From NCBI GenBank assembly GCA_004557975.1, contig SFEV01000024.1, positions 1 to 39,394 on the forward strand: a stretch of 39,394 nt of DNA, given 5' to 3'. A program made the position numbers and the translations under genes. The notes under the pieces were generated by a model. That model saw only the letters and a list, made by a program, of their open reading frames with translations, had not been told where the DNA came from and made no database searches. The stretch's first letter is position 1; every line of letters begins with the position of its first letter. Origin of the DNA: Lachnospiraceae bacterium (lineage in GTDB: Bacteria; Bacillota; Clostridia; Lachnospirales; Lachnospiraceae). Below are positions 7,528-15,755 of this stretch, piece after piece.

Positions 7528-8220
7528 ATGAGCAGGAAGCTGTTTATAACAGGTACCGGCACTGACGTGGGCAAAACCTTTGTGGCCGGACTGATTGTGA
7601 AAAAACTGAAAGAAAGCGGGAAAAATGCTGCCTATTATAAAGCGGCAATGAGCGGCAATCAAAGAAGGGCGGACGGCAGTCTGATTCCCGGAGATGCACT
7701 CTCGGTCAAAGAAACATCCGGTATCGGCCAGCCTCTGGAGAGTATGTGTCCGTATGTTTATGAAACGGCAGTCTCCCCGCATCTTGCCTCCAGGCTGGAA
7801 GGGAATCCGGTGCAGATGGAGGTGGTACGCGAAACATACAGGAAAGTCTGTGATCAGTATGAATACGTCACTGTCGAGGGAAGCGGCGGGATTCTATGTC
7901 CGCTTTGTTTTGATGAAAAAAAGATTATGCTGGAAGATCTTGTAAAGGAATTTCATCTGCCGTCACTGATTGTGGCTGACGCAGGTCTCGGCACCATCAA
8001 CAGCGTCGTTCTCACAGCAGAATACATGCGGTCGCAGAATATGAGAGTAAAAGGCATCCTGTTCAATCACTTCCATCCCGGCGATGTGATGGAAGAAGAC
8101 AATCTTCGCATGTGCGAATATATGACAGGCCTTAAGGTGATTGCATGCATCCGTGACGGCAGCACAGACCTGGAAATCGAAGCTGAGGCACTGGCAAATC
8201 TTTACGAGGAGTGTGAATAA
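7528..8220 (+). CDS. bioD: dethiobiotin synthetase
   Basis: A 230-residue ATP-dependent carboxylase-like enzyme that closes the ureido ring of 7,8-diaminopelargonate with CO2 to give dethiobiotin. The P-loop is GTGTDVGKT (residues 9-17). Other family marks are YYKAAMSG (substrate Lys), the VTVEGSGGILCP loop and ADAGLGTINSVVLT. AGGAG lies 8 bases before the start. It sits 22 bases after bioY, and its stop codon nearly touches the bioA start, which indicates coupled translation. Confidence 0.95.
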   Translation: MSRKLFITGTGTDVGKTFVAGLIVKKLKESGKNAAYYKAAMSGNQRRADGSLIPGDALSVKETSGIGQPLESMCPYVYETAVSPHLASRLEGNPVQMEVVRETYRKVCDQYEYVTVEGSGGILCPLCFDEKKIMLEDLVKEFHLPSLIVADAGLGTINSVVLTAEYMRSQNMRVKGILFNHFHPGDVMEEDNLRMCEYMTGLKVIACIRDGSTDLEIEAEALANLYEECE

Positions 8221-8221
8221 T

Positions 8222-9424
8222 ATGATCTGGTATCCGTATCAGCAGATGAAAACCATGAAAACACCGTATAAAATTACAGATGCAGGCGGAGTGTATCTGT
8301 ACACAGAAGATCAGAAACTGATCGATTCTGTCTCATCCTGGTGGAGCGTTATCCATGGATACAAACATCCTGTTCTGACAGAGGCCATCAAAAACCAGGC
8401 AGACCGTTTTTCCCATGTCATGCTCGGCGGTCTGACACATGAACCGGCAGAATTGCTGTCCGAGAAGCTTGAAGCATTTCTGCCGGGTGATCTTGATTAC
8501 TGCTTCTTTTCCGATTCCGGCAGCGTGGCTGTGGAGGTCGCTCTGAAGATGGCTCTTCAGTTCTATGTGAACCGTGGAGACTGGAAACGTACAAAAATAC
8601 TGTCTCTGACCCACGCATATCACGGGGACACCTTTAAGACCATGGAAGCGGGAGATGACGAGGACTATCATTTTATTCTGGAAGCATACGGAGAGAAGAA
8701 GTACGTCATTCATATTCCGACAACCATTGATGCTCTGGAAGATGCCTTTGAAAAATATCATGATGAACTGAACTGCTTTATTGTGGAGCCGCTGCTTCAG
8801 GGAGCCGGCGGCATGCGCATGTATGATGTCTCCTTTTTGCAGCGGGCAAGAGAGCTCTGCGATCAGTACGATGTGCTCCTGATCTTTGACGAAGTTGCCA
8901 CAGGCTTTGGACGTACAGGAAACCGGTTCGTCGCAGATCTGGTGCTGCCGGATATCCTTGTGCTGGGGAAAGCGCTGACCGGAGGATATATCGGGCACGC
9001 TGTGACCGTCTCAAATCATAAGGTTTATAATGGATTTTACGGAGATGAGGCAGAAAAAGCACTGATGCACGGTCCGACCTTCATGGGGAATGCGCTGGCA
9101 TGCAGTGTTGCACTGAAATCCATCGAGCTTTTTGAGAAAGAAGACTATATGTCTAAAATTCACCGCATCGAAGAAATCACAAGGCGGGAGCTTCTGGACT
9201 TCACCAGCGATAAAGTGAGGGAAGTCCGGATCATGGGCGGATGTGTCTGCCTGGAGGTGTATGATTCCTCCTCACTGAAAGGTTATCAGCAGTTCGCTTA
9301 CGAGAGAGGAGTATTCAGCAGACCGTTTCTGAACTACATGTATGCAATGGTTCCGTATATTATCAGCGAAGAGGAGCTGGTGAAAGTCATTGATACCATG
9401 AAGGAATGGTTTGCCCGCACCTGA
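8222..9424 (+). CDS. bioA: adenosylmethionine-8-amino-7-oxononanoate aminotransferase
   Basis: A 400-residue class III, PLP-dependent aminotransferase that turns KAPA into DAPA with S-adenosylmethionine as amino donor. The start at 8222 directly follows the bioD stop and has GAGGAG about 9 bases upstream; the frame is open further back through bioD, but MIWYPYQQMK matches the family start. Features: the SWWSVIHGYKHP substrate loop, FSDSGSVAVEVALKM, HAYHGDT, the IFDEVATGFGRTG Asp (223) and the PLP Lys250 in VLGKALTGGYI. Last gene of the operon; a repeat overlaps its stop and a strong terminator follows. Confidence 0.96.
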   Translation: MIWYPYQQMKTMKTPYKITDAGGVYLYTEDQKLIDSVSSWWSVIHGYKHPVLTEAIKNQADRFSHVMLGGLTHEPAELLSEKLEAFLPGDLDYCFFSDSGSVAVEVALKMALQFYVNRGDWKRTKILSLTHAYHGDTFKTMEAGDDEDYHFILEAYGEKKYVIHIPTTIDALEDAFEKYHDELNCFIVEPLLQGAGGMRMYDVSFLQRARELCDQYDVLLIFDEVATGFGRTGNRFVADLVLPDILVLGKALTGGYIGHAVTVSNHKVYNGFYGDEAEKALMHGPTFMGNALACSVALKSIELFEKEDYMSKIHRIEEITRRELLDFTSDKVREVRIMGGCVCLEVYDSSSLKGYQQFAYERGVFSRPFLNYMYAMVPYIISEEELVKVIDTMKEWFART

Positions 9425-9466
9425 TTCATGTTCTTACAGCCTCATCATCAAGTTATTCGGACTGTT
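9420..9466 (+). repeat. 47-bp repeat, copy A, at the end of bioA
   Basis: This 47-base segment starts in the last codon of bioA and matches 20508-20554 (end of fabT) at 41 of 47 positions in the same orientation. The two copies bracket the whole fab/acc operon. The remainder of the 294-base gap to fabH holds a terminator and the fab promoter region. Confidence 0.85.
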
Positions 9467-9524
9467 CTGAATCCTGAAACAACTGATCTGAATCCATACA
9501 AAACACATACAGCAATTGTCTTAC

Positions 9525-9573
9525 AAAGATGATGACCGTCCGCCTGAAAGTGCATCCGGTCATCATCTTTTTT
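9525..9573 (+). terminator. intrinsic terminator of bioYDA
   Basis: AAAGATGATGACCG (9525-9538) pairs with CGGTCATCATCTTT (9557-9570), and the T-run continues to 9573. A 14-bp perfect stem with an 18-base loop. Confidence 0.95.
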
Positions 9574-9608
9574 ATACATTTCACAAAATTTTAATTAGAT
9601 TATAAAAT

Positions 9609-9677
9609 AATTTGACACTCTAAATAATTGACATTGTCCAGAAAAGGGAATATACTTTGATCATCTAATTATTAGAT
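9609..9677. promoter_or_regulatory. FabT-like operators at the fab promoter
   Basis: Three overlapping signals surround the promoter. AATTTGACACTCTAAAT (9609-9625) and ACTTTGATCATCTAATT (9654-9670) resemble the FabT box (TTTGA-n-TnTCAAA type; about 11 and 12 of 14 fixed positions by eye). ATCTAATTATTAGAT (9663-9677) is a perfect 15-base palindrome over the likely transcription start. A FabT-like repressor gene ends the operon, so autoregulated repression of the fab genes is likely. Confidence 0.65.
9628..9656 (+). promoter_or_regulatory. fabH operon promoter
   Basis: TTGACA (9628-9633), 17-base spacer, TATACT (9651-9656). A second TTGACA-like word at 9612-9617 lies 16 bases upstream as part of a direct repeat. 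Confidence 0.9.
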
Positions 9678-9718
9678 AAACAAATGTTTTTAAACTCAAA
9701 CTAATCAGGAGAGCTATC

Positions 9719-10699
9719 ATGACAGGAGTAATCAGAGGAACCGGTTCCTGTGTTCCTTCTTATATTATTGACAACAACGCACTGTCGCAGTTTGTTGATA
9801 CCAGCGATGAATGGATCAGCGAGCGCACAGGCGTAAAGCGTCGCCATATCGCTGCAAAGGAAACGACCGTTTCCATGGCCGCTGAAGCAGGGAGGAGGGC
9901 TCTTGAGAGCGCAGGACTTTCCGCCGAAGAGCTGGATCTGATTCTCGTCTCCACAATTTCTTCCGACGTGATTCTGCCCTGCGCCGCCTGCGAGGTACAA
10001 AAGGAGCTGGGTGCATCAAACGCCACCTGCTTTGATCTGAACGGCGCGTGTACCGGCTTCGTGCTGGCATACAATACAGCCAATGCGTATCTGGCAGGAG
10101 GGATCTGCAAAAATGCTCTGATCATCGGAAGCGAATGTCTGTCCAACCTGACCAACTGGCATGACAGAGGGACGTGTATTCTGTTTGGAGACGGAGCGGG
10201 TGCTGCCCTGCTGCAGGGTGTGGAAGGCAGGACGTACCGTCCCGTGACCCACTCTGACGGAGAGAAGGGCAGCGCCCTGACACTGAAGAGCAGACATGAC
10301 TGCAACGGAATCACGAAGGAAATCAATCCTCTGTCCATGACAGATGATGCGTACTTCATGCAGATGGACGGACAGTCAGTCTTCAAGTTTGCCGTCAGGA
10401 AAGTGCCGGAAGCAATCCGGGAAGTTCTGGACATAAACAGTATCCGGCAGGAAGATGTCACGTGGTATGTGATGCATCAGGCAAACAGAAGAATTGTGGA
10501 GTCCGTCGCGAAAAAACTGAATGAACCGCTGGAAAAATTTCCCATGAATCTTCAGGAGTACGGAAATACCTCATCGGCAAGCATCCCGCTTCTGCTTGAT
10601 GAGATGAATCGGAAAGGAATGCTCAGAAGCGGTGACCTGATTGTACTTGCCGGATTCGGGGCCGGACTTACATGGGGTGCAACCATCCTGCAATGGTAA
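9719..10699 (+). CDS. fabH: beta-ketoacyl-ACP synthase III
   Basis: A 326-residue thiolase-fold enzyme that starts fatty acid chains by condensing acyl-CoA with malonyl-ACP. The Cys-His-Asn triad is visible: Cys111 in DLNGACTGF, His253 in VMHQANRRI and Asn283 in YGNTSSASIP. TSDEWISERTGVKRRHIA near the N-terminus is typical. AGGAG lies 7 bases before the ATG. First gene of the lipid operon; the following genes are spaced closely in the same direction. Confidence 0.97.
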   Translation: MTGVIRGTGSCVPSYIIDNNALSQFVDTSDEWISERTGVKRRHIAAKETTVSMAAEAGRRALESAGLSAEELDLILVSTISSDVILPCAACEVQKELGASNATCFDLNGACTGFVLAYNTANAYLAGGICKNALIIGSECLSNLTNWHDRGTCILFGDGAGAALLQGVEGRTYRPVTHSDGEKGSALTLKSRHDCNGITKEINPLSMTDDAYFMQMDGQSVFKFAVRKVPEAIREVLDINSIRQEDVTWYVMHQANRRIVESVAKKLNEPLEKFPMNLQEYGNTSSASIPLLLDEMNRKGMLRSGDLIVLAGFGAGLTWGATILQW

Positions 10700-10753
10700 T
10701 AAGCTGCCTAAAGCAGTTTATATAAATTCAGAAAAGAAAAAGGAGAAAAAGAA

Positions 10754-10978
10754 ATGTTAGAGAGAATAAAAGAACTTGTTGCAGAAAACCTTGGAACAGA
10801 CGCTGATGCGCTGACAGAATCAACATCCTTCAAGGAGGATCTCGGAGCAGATTCTCTGGATCTTTTTGAGCTGGTCATGGCACTGGAAGAGGAGTATGAA
10901 GTAGAAATTCCGACGGAGGATCTTGAGCAGATTGCCACGATCGGTGATGTGATCACTTACATTGAAGAGCATAAATAA
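10754..10978 (+). CDS. acpP: acyl carrier protein
   Basis: A 74-residue acidic protein that carries the growing acyl chain on a phosphopantetheine arm attached to Ser34 in GADSLDLFEL. Length, acidity and helix pattern are typical. AAGGAG lies 8 bases upstream of the start. It lies between fabH and fabK as in streptococcal fab clusters. Confidence 0.97.
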   Translation: MLERIKELVAENLGTDADALTESTSFKEDLGADSLDLFELVMALEEEYEVEIPTEDLEQIATIGDVITYIEEHK

Positions 10979-11005
10979 AGCGATAAGAGAGGTTGTATAA
11001 ATCAT

Positions 11006-11944
11006 ATGAAGACAGAAGTAACCAGACTGTTAGGAATTGAATATCCAATCATTCAGGGAGGAATGGCATGGGTTGCAGAGTACCATCTCGCCGCAGCCGT
11101 CTCAGAAGCGGGCGGACTGGGTCTGATCGGTGCGGCAAGCGCACCTGCCGAATGGGTAAGAGACCAGATCCGGGAAGCGCGGAAGCTGACAGACAAGCCC
11201 TTCGGCGTCAACATCATGCTCATGAGCCCAGCAGCCGATGATGTGGCGAAGGTCATAGTGGAGGAAGGCGTAAAGGTCGTAACCACCGGAGCCGGCAGTC
11301 CTGAAAAATACATGAAAATGTGGAAAGAAGCAGGCGTGAAGGTCATTCCCGTGGTTGCTTCTGTTGCTCTCGCCAAACGTATGGAGCGCTGCGGCGCAGA
11401 TGCCCTCGTTGCAGAGGGATGTGAAGCAGGAGGCCATATCGGAGAGAGCACAACGATGACACTGGTACCGCAGATTGTGGACGCGGTAAATATTCCGGTG
11501 ATTGCCGCAGGCGGAATTGCCGACGGCAGAGGGATCGCAGCCGCATTTATGCTTGGAGCACGCGGTGTTCAGATGGGTACTCATTTTGTAGTCACTGAGG
11601 AATCCCAGGTACACGAAAACTATAAGGACAGAATCATCAGTGCAAAGGACATTGACACCCGCGTGACCGGAAGGACAACGGGACACCCGGTGCGTGCCCT
11701 TCGCAACGAAATGACAAAGAAATATCTGGAGCTGGAAAATAAAGGTGCAGGCTTTGAAGAACTGGAGCAGCTGACGCTTGGAGGACTTCGCAGAGCCGTC
11801 GTGGACGGGGATGTGAAAAACGGAAGCGTCATGGCAGGTCAGATTGCAGGACTTGTAAAAGAAAAGCTTTCCTGCAGGGCTCTGATCGAAAAGCTGGTCT
11901 CCGAGACAGATCATATCATGAAAGGCATGGGATTTTATGAGTAA
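11006..11944 (+). CDS. fabK: FMN-dependent enoyl-ACP reductase II
   Basis: A 312-residue TIM-barrel flavoprotein of the nitronate monooxygenase superfamily that reduces enoyl-ACP in the last elongation step. Marks: GIEYPIIQGGMAW at the N-terminus, PFGVNIMLMSP, the EGCEAGGHIGE loop with the active-site His, PVIAAGGIADGRGI for FMN phosphate, and GVQMGTHFV. It lacks the Cys-rich tail of the second homologue in this operon. No FabI or FabL gene is seen in the window. Its end overlaps fabD by 8 bases. Confidence 0.95.
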   Translation: MKTEVTRLLGIEYPIIQGGMAWVAEYHLAAAVSEAGGLGLIGAASAPAEWVRDQIREARKLTDKPFGVNIMLMSPAADDVAKVIVEEGVKVVTTGAGSPEKYMKMWKEAGVKVIPVVASVALAKRMERCGADALVAEGCEAGGHIGESTTMTLVPQIVDAVNIPVIAAGGIADGRGIAAAFMLGARGVQMGTHFVVTEESQVHENYKDRIISAKDIDTRVTGRTTGHPVRALRNEMTKKYLELENKGAGFEELEQLTLGGLRRAVVDGDVKNGSVMAGQIAGLVKEKLSCRALIEKLVSETDHIMKGMGFYE

Positions 11945-12857
11945 GATTGCATTTATCTATCCGGGACAGGGAGCACAGAAAGCCGGAATGGGCGCTGATT
12001 TTTACGAGAAGGATGACCGTGTCCGTGCACTCTATGACGAGGCCGGGAAAGTCCTGGATCTGGATTTAAAATCTCTCTGCTTTGAGGAGAACGACAAGCT
12101 TGACCTTACAGAATATACACAGGCAGCGCTGGTGACCACGTGTCTTGCAATGACAGACGTCGTCATGCGAAACGGTCTGAAGCCGGATGTAACAGCCGGT
12201 CTCAGTCTGGGCGAGTACGCTGCAATCGCCGCCGCAGGCGGTATGGACTGTATGGACGCCATCCGTCTCGTGAGAAAAAGAGGGATTCTGATGTCCGATA
12301 CAGTCCCGGCAGGAGAGGGGGCCATGTGTGCCGTCCTCGCAATGGACTGTCAGAAAATCGAAGAAGTAATCTCTGAGATACGCGACGTAACAGTCGCCAA
12401 CTATAACTGTCCGGGGCAGATTGTCCTGACCGGAAAAAAAGAAAGTGTGGATGAGGCAGTCTGTCGTCTGAAAGAAGCAGGCGCAAAGCGCATTGTCATG
12501 CTCAATGTCAGCGGACCGTTTCACTCTCCGATGCTGGAGCCGGCGGGAGTCGAGCTTGAACGGGCCATGGATGAAGTGGAACTCCATCCCCTCACCGTAC
12601 CGTACGTATCCAACGTGGATGCAGGTACCGTCAGTGAGCCGGGACGAATCAAGGAGCTGCTTGCAAAACAGGTTTACTCACCGGTCCGCTGGATGCAGAG
12701 CATGGAAAACATGATCGCTGACGGTGTGGATACGTTTGTTGAGATCGGGCCCGGGAAAACACTGGCCGGATTCATGAAAAAAATCAACAGAAATGTAAAG
12801 GTTTATAATATCGCTGCATGGGAAGATGTAGAGAAAGTAACAGGTGAATTATGTTAA
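11937..12857 (+). CDS. fabD: malonyl-CoA:ACP transacylase
   Basis: A 306-residue enzyme moving malonyl from CoA to ACP. The nucleophile Ser90 is in AGLSLGEYAA (the usual GHSLGE here has Leu for His, a common clostridial form), and His196 is in GPFHSPML. PGQGAQKAGMG is the oxyanion-hole motif. It overlaps fabK by 8 bases and fabG by 7 bases, so translation is coupled. Confidence 0.96.
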   Translation: MSKIAFIYPGQGAQKAGMGADFYEKDDRVRALYDEAGKVLDLDLKSLCFEENDKLDLTEYTQAALVTTCLAMTDVVMRNGLKPDVTAGLSLGEYAAIAAAGGMDCMDAIRLVRKRGILMSDTVPAGEGAMCAVLAMDCQKIEEVISEIRDVTVANYNCPGQIVLTGKKESVDEAVCRLKEAGAKRIVMLNVSGPFHSPMLEPAGVELERAMDEVELHPLTVPYVSNVDAGTVSEPGRIKELLAKQVYSPVRWMQSMENMIADGVDTFVEIGPGKTLAGFMKKINRNVKVYNIAAWEDVEKVTGELC

Positions 12858-13591
12858 ACGGAAAAATTGCGATTGTCACCGGGGCCTCCAGAGGGATCGG
12901 AAAGGCAATTGCACAGAAGCTGGCAGCCCGGGGAGCGACCGTCATCATCAACTACAACGGTTCTGAAGCGAGAGCGCTGGAAGTAAAGGCATCCATTAAA
13001 GCAGAGGGGGGAAGCGCCGACGTTTACCGGTGTGATGTATCGGATTTCTCTGGCTGTGAAGCATTTATACATCATGTCATCAAAACGTACGGGCGCATCG
13101 ATATTCTCGTCAACAACGCCGGAATCACGAGAGACGGCCTGCTGATGAAAATGTCAGAATCAGATTTTGACCAGGTAATCAGCACAAACCTCAAAGGTGC
13201 GTTCAACACCATCCGCTTTGCATCGAGACAGATGCTGAAGCAGAGATCCGGCAGAATCATCAATATGGCATCCGTGGTAGGCGTCAGCGGCAACGCGGGA
13301 CAGGCGAATTACGCAGCATCCAAGGCCGGTGTGATCGGGCTTACAAAGGCAGCGGCAAAAGAACTGGCCTCAAGGGGAATTACAGTAAACGCCATCGCAC
13401 CAGGCTTTATCGAGACAGAGATGACAGCCGTGCTCCCCGATAAAGTAAAGGAATCGGCGGTATCACAGATTCCTCTGGGCATTTTCGGACAGCCGGAGGA
13501 TGTGGCAAATGCAGCCGCATTTCTGGCCTCCGACGAAGCATGCTACATCACCGGCCAGGTCCTCCACGTAGATGGAGGCATGGTCTCATAA
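12851..13591 (+). CDS. fabG: 3-oxoacyl-ACP reductase
   Basis: A 246-residue short-chain dehydrogenase reducing 3-ketoacyl-ACP with NADPH. The cofactor motif is TGASRGIG (10-17), followed by NNAG (88-91) and the tetrad Asn113, Ser141, Tyr154 and Lys158 (YAASKAG). The VHVDGG-type C-terminus (VLHVDGGM) is typical. It overlaps fabD by 7 bases and precedes fabF by 21 bases. Confidence 0.97.
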   Translation: MLNGKIAIVTGASRGIGKAIAQKLAARGATVIINYNGSEARALEVKASIKAEGGSADVYRCDVSDFSGCEAFIHHVIKTYGRIDILVNNAGITRDGLLMKMSESDFDQVISTNLKGAFNTIRFASRQMLKQRSGRIINMASVVGVSGNAGQANYAASKAGVIGLTKAAAKELASRGITVNAIAPGFIETEMTAVLPDKVKESAVSQIPLGIFGQPEDVANAAAFLASDEACYITGQVLHVDGGMVS

Positions 13592-13612
13592 CTCATAAAA
13601 GGAGCAGCAGAG

Positions 13613-14851
13613 ATGAAAAGAAGAGTAGTGGTCACCGGCCTTGGCGCAGTCACTCCCATCGGAAACACCGTGGAGGAATTCTGGGCCGGAATCAGAGAAG
13701 GAAAGGTCGGAATCGGTCCGATCACCAGATTTGACACTTCAGAATATAAAGTAAAGATTGCGGCAGAGGTGAAAGATTTTGTTGCAAAAGAACGAATGGA
13801 TTTCAAGGCTGCAAAACGGATGGAGCCCTTCGCTCAGTACGCGGTAGCCGCTGCAAAGGAAGCATTTGCAGATGCCGGTATTCATATGGAAGAAGAAGAT
13901 CCGTACCGCGCAGGTGTGATCGTCGGTTCCGGCATCGGCAGCCTCCAGGTCGTTGAGCGGGAATATGAGAAAATTCTGACAAAGGGTCCGTCGAGAGTAA
14001 ATCCTCTGATGGTACCGCTGATGATTTCCAATATGGCAGCCGGAAACATCTCCATTCAGCTTGGCCTGAAGGGAAAATGTACCAATGTGGTGACAGCATG
14101 CGCCTCCGGAACAAACTGCATCGGAGACGCCCTGCGTGCCATTCAGTACAAAGATGCGGATATCATGGTGGCCGGCGGAGCGGAAAGCTGCGTCTGCCCC
14201 ACAGGAATTGCCGGCTTTACGAGCCTGACCGCACTCTCCACCACAGAGGACCCGCTGCGCGCTTCCATTCCCTTTGACAGGGACCGGGACGGCTTTGTGC
14301 TTGGAGAGGGCGCCGGAATCGTGGTACTCGAGGAGCTGGAGCACGCCCGGGCACGCGGTGCCAGAATCTACGCGGAGGTGGCAGGCTACGGTGCCACGGG
14401 AGATGCATACCATATCACATCACCGGCGGAGGACGGAAGCGGAGCAGCCAGGGCAATGACTCTTGCCATGGAAGAGGCCGGTATTTCTCCGTCTCAGGTG
14501 GATTACATCAATGCCCACGGAACCAGTACCCACCACAACGATCTCTTTGAGACGCGCGCCATCCATCTCGCTTTAAAAGAGGCTGCGGGAGATGTCATCG
14601 TCAACTCGACAAAATCCATGATCGGACATCTGCTGGGGGCAGCAGGCGGCGTGGAATTTATTGTATGCGTGAAATCCATCCAGGAGGGATTTATCCACCA
14701 GACCGTCGGCACCAGGATTCCTGATGAGGGCTGCGACCTGAATTATGCCATCGGCGCACCAGTGGAAAAAGAAGTCAATTATGTGCTCACCAACTCTCTC
14801 GGATTCGGCGGACACAATGCGACACTGCTGTTAAAAAAGTATTCGGAATAG
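13613..14851 (+). CDS. fabF: beta-ketoacyl-ACP synthase II
   Basis: A 412-residue elongating condensing enzyme. The Cys-His-His triad is Cys163 (VVTACASGTNC), His302 (NAHGTSTHHND) and His339 (KSMIGHLLGAAG). The VVVTGLGAVTPIG start and the C-terminal NSLGFGGHNA are typical. AGGAGCAG lies upstream of the ATG. It sits between fabG and accB as in the streptococcal order. Confidence 0.97.
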   Translation: MKRRVVVTGLGAVTPIGNTVEEFWAGIREGKVGIGPITRFDTSEYKVKIAAEVKDFVAKERMDFKAAKRMEPFAQYAVAAAKEAFADAGIHMEEEDPYRAGVIVGSGIGSLQVVEREYEKILTKGPSRVNPLMVPLMISNMAAGNISIQLGLKGKCTNVVTACASGTNCIGDALRAIQYKDADIMVAGGAESCVCPTGIAGFTSLTALSTTEDPLRASIPFDRDRDGFVLGEGAGIVVLEELEHARARGARIYAEVAGYGATGDAYHITSPAEDGSGAARAMTLAMEEAGISPSQVDYINAHGTSTHHNDLFETRAIHLALKEAAGDVIVNSTKSMIGHLLGAAGGVEFIVCVKSIQEGFIHQTVGTRIPDEGCDLNYAIGAPVEKEVNYVLTNSLGFGGHNATLLLKKYSE

Positions 14852-14866
14852 AAAGGACAGCCTTCC

Positions 14867-15295
14867 ATGGAATTTGAACAGATCATAAAACTCATTGAGG
14901 CCGTATCCGCTTCAGATCTGACCCGATTTAAGTACGAAGCGGAAGGCATACAGCTTCATCTCTCAAAAGAGCAGACCCAGGCCCGGAGTTCATCACAGAT
15001 ATCTTGCGCAGACGCAGCAGAGCCTGAGAAAAAAACTCCCGAAGAAGACAGTGGAAATCTCGTGTCTTCTCCGCTTGTAGGTATGTTTTATGCAGCACCT
15101 GCAGAGGATGCTGCACCGTTTGTACAGGTGGGAGATACGGTGAAGAAAGGACAGACGCTGGCTATTGTAGAGGCCATGAAGCTGATGAACGAAATAGAGA
15201 GTGAATTTGACGGAACGGTCGCTGAAATTCTTGTGAACAACGGACAGCCGGTGGAATACGGTCAGCCGCTGTTTAGGATTTCCAGTGCATCATAG
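14867..15295 (+). CDS. accB: biotin carboxyl carrier protein of acetyl-CoA carboxylase
   Basis: A 142-residue carrier subunit. The C-terminal lipoyl/biotinyl fold has the biotinylation motif VEAMKLMNEI with Lys105; residues 37-65 are a charged linker. Biotin made or imported by the adjacent bio genes would be attached here by BirA. AAAGGACAG lies upstream of the start. Confidence 0.96.
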   Translation: MEFEQIIKLIEAVSASDLTRFKYEAEGIQLHLSKEQTQARSSSQISCADAAEPEKKTPEEDSGNLVSSPLVGMFYAAPAEDAAPFVQVGDTVKKGQTLAIVEAMKLMNEIESEFDGTVAEILVNNGQPVEYGQPLFRISSAS

Positions 15296-15309
15296 CGTCA
15301 GGAGGCCAT

Positions 15310-15744
15310 ATGGAAAACAGATATTTAACAATTAATCAGATCAAAGAAATCATTCCTCACCGTCATCCTTTTCTTCTGATTGACTATATTGAGGATTATC
15401 AGCCGGGAGAGTATGCGATCGGGTACAAGTGTGTCACTTTCCGGGAGGATTTTTTTGCAGGACATTTCCCCCAGGAGCCGGTGATGCCGGGAGTGCTGAC
15501 AGTGGAAGCTCTTGCACAGGTGGGTGCCGTGGCAATTCTCAGCCTGGATGAGTACAGAGGAAAAACAGCATATTTTGCAGGCATCAACAAATGTCGCTTC
15601 AAAGGAAAAATCGTACCTGGGGATAAGGTTCGCCTGGAGACGAGAATTATAAAGAAAAAAGGACCAATCGGTGTGGGAGAAGCAGTGGCAAGCGTTGACG
15701 GGAAAGTCGTAGTCAGCGCAGAGCTGACCTTTGCCATCGGTTAG
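15310..15744 (+). CDS. fabZ: 3-hydroxyacyl-ACP dehydratase
   Basis: A 144-residue hot-dog fold dehydratase. The catalytic His52 is in AGHFPQEPVMPGV and Glu66 is in VEALAQ; IPHRHPFLLID is the typical N-terminal motif. CAGGAGG lies close to the start. No FabA, FabM or FabN isomerase is seen in this cluster, so the source of unsaturated chains must be another enzyme (see the FabX-like gene). Confidence 0.96.
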   Translation: MENRYLTINQIKEIIPHRHPFLLIDYIEDYQPGEYAIGYKCVTFREDFFAGHFPQEPVMPGVLTVEALAQVGAVAILSLDEYRGKTAYFAGINKCRFKGKIVPGDKVRLETRIIKKKGPIGVGEAVASVDGKVVVSAELTFAIG

Positions 15745-15755
15745 AGGACTGAAAC

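Noticed and set aside
8333..8998. Minus-strand frame inside bioA
   Set aside because: Cys/His-rich shadow of bioA coding sequence without a ribosome site or recognisable motif.
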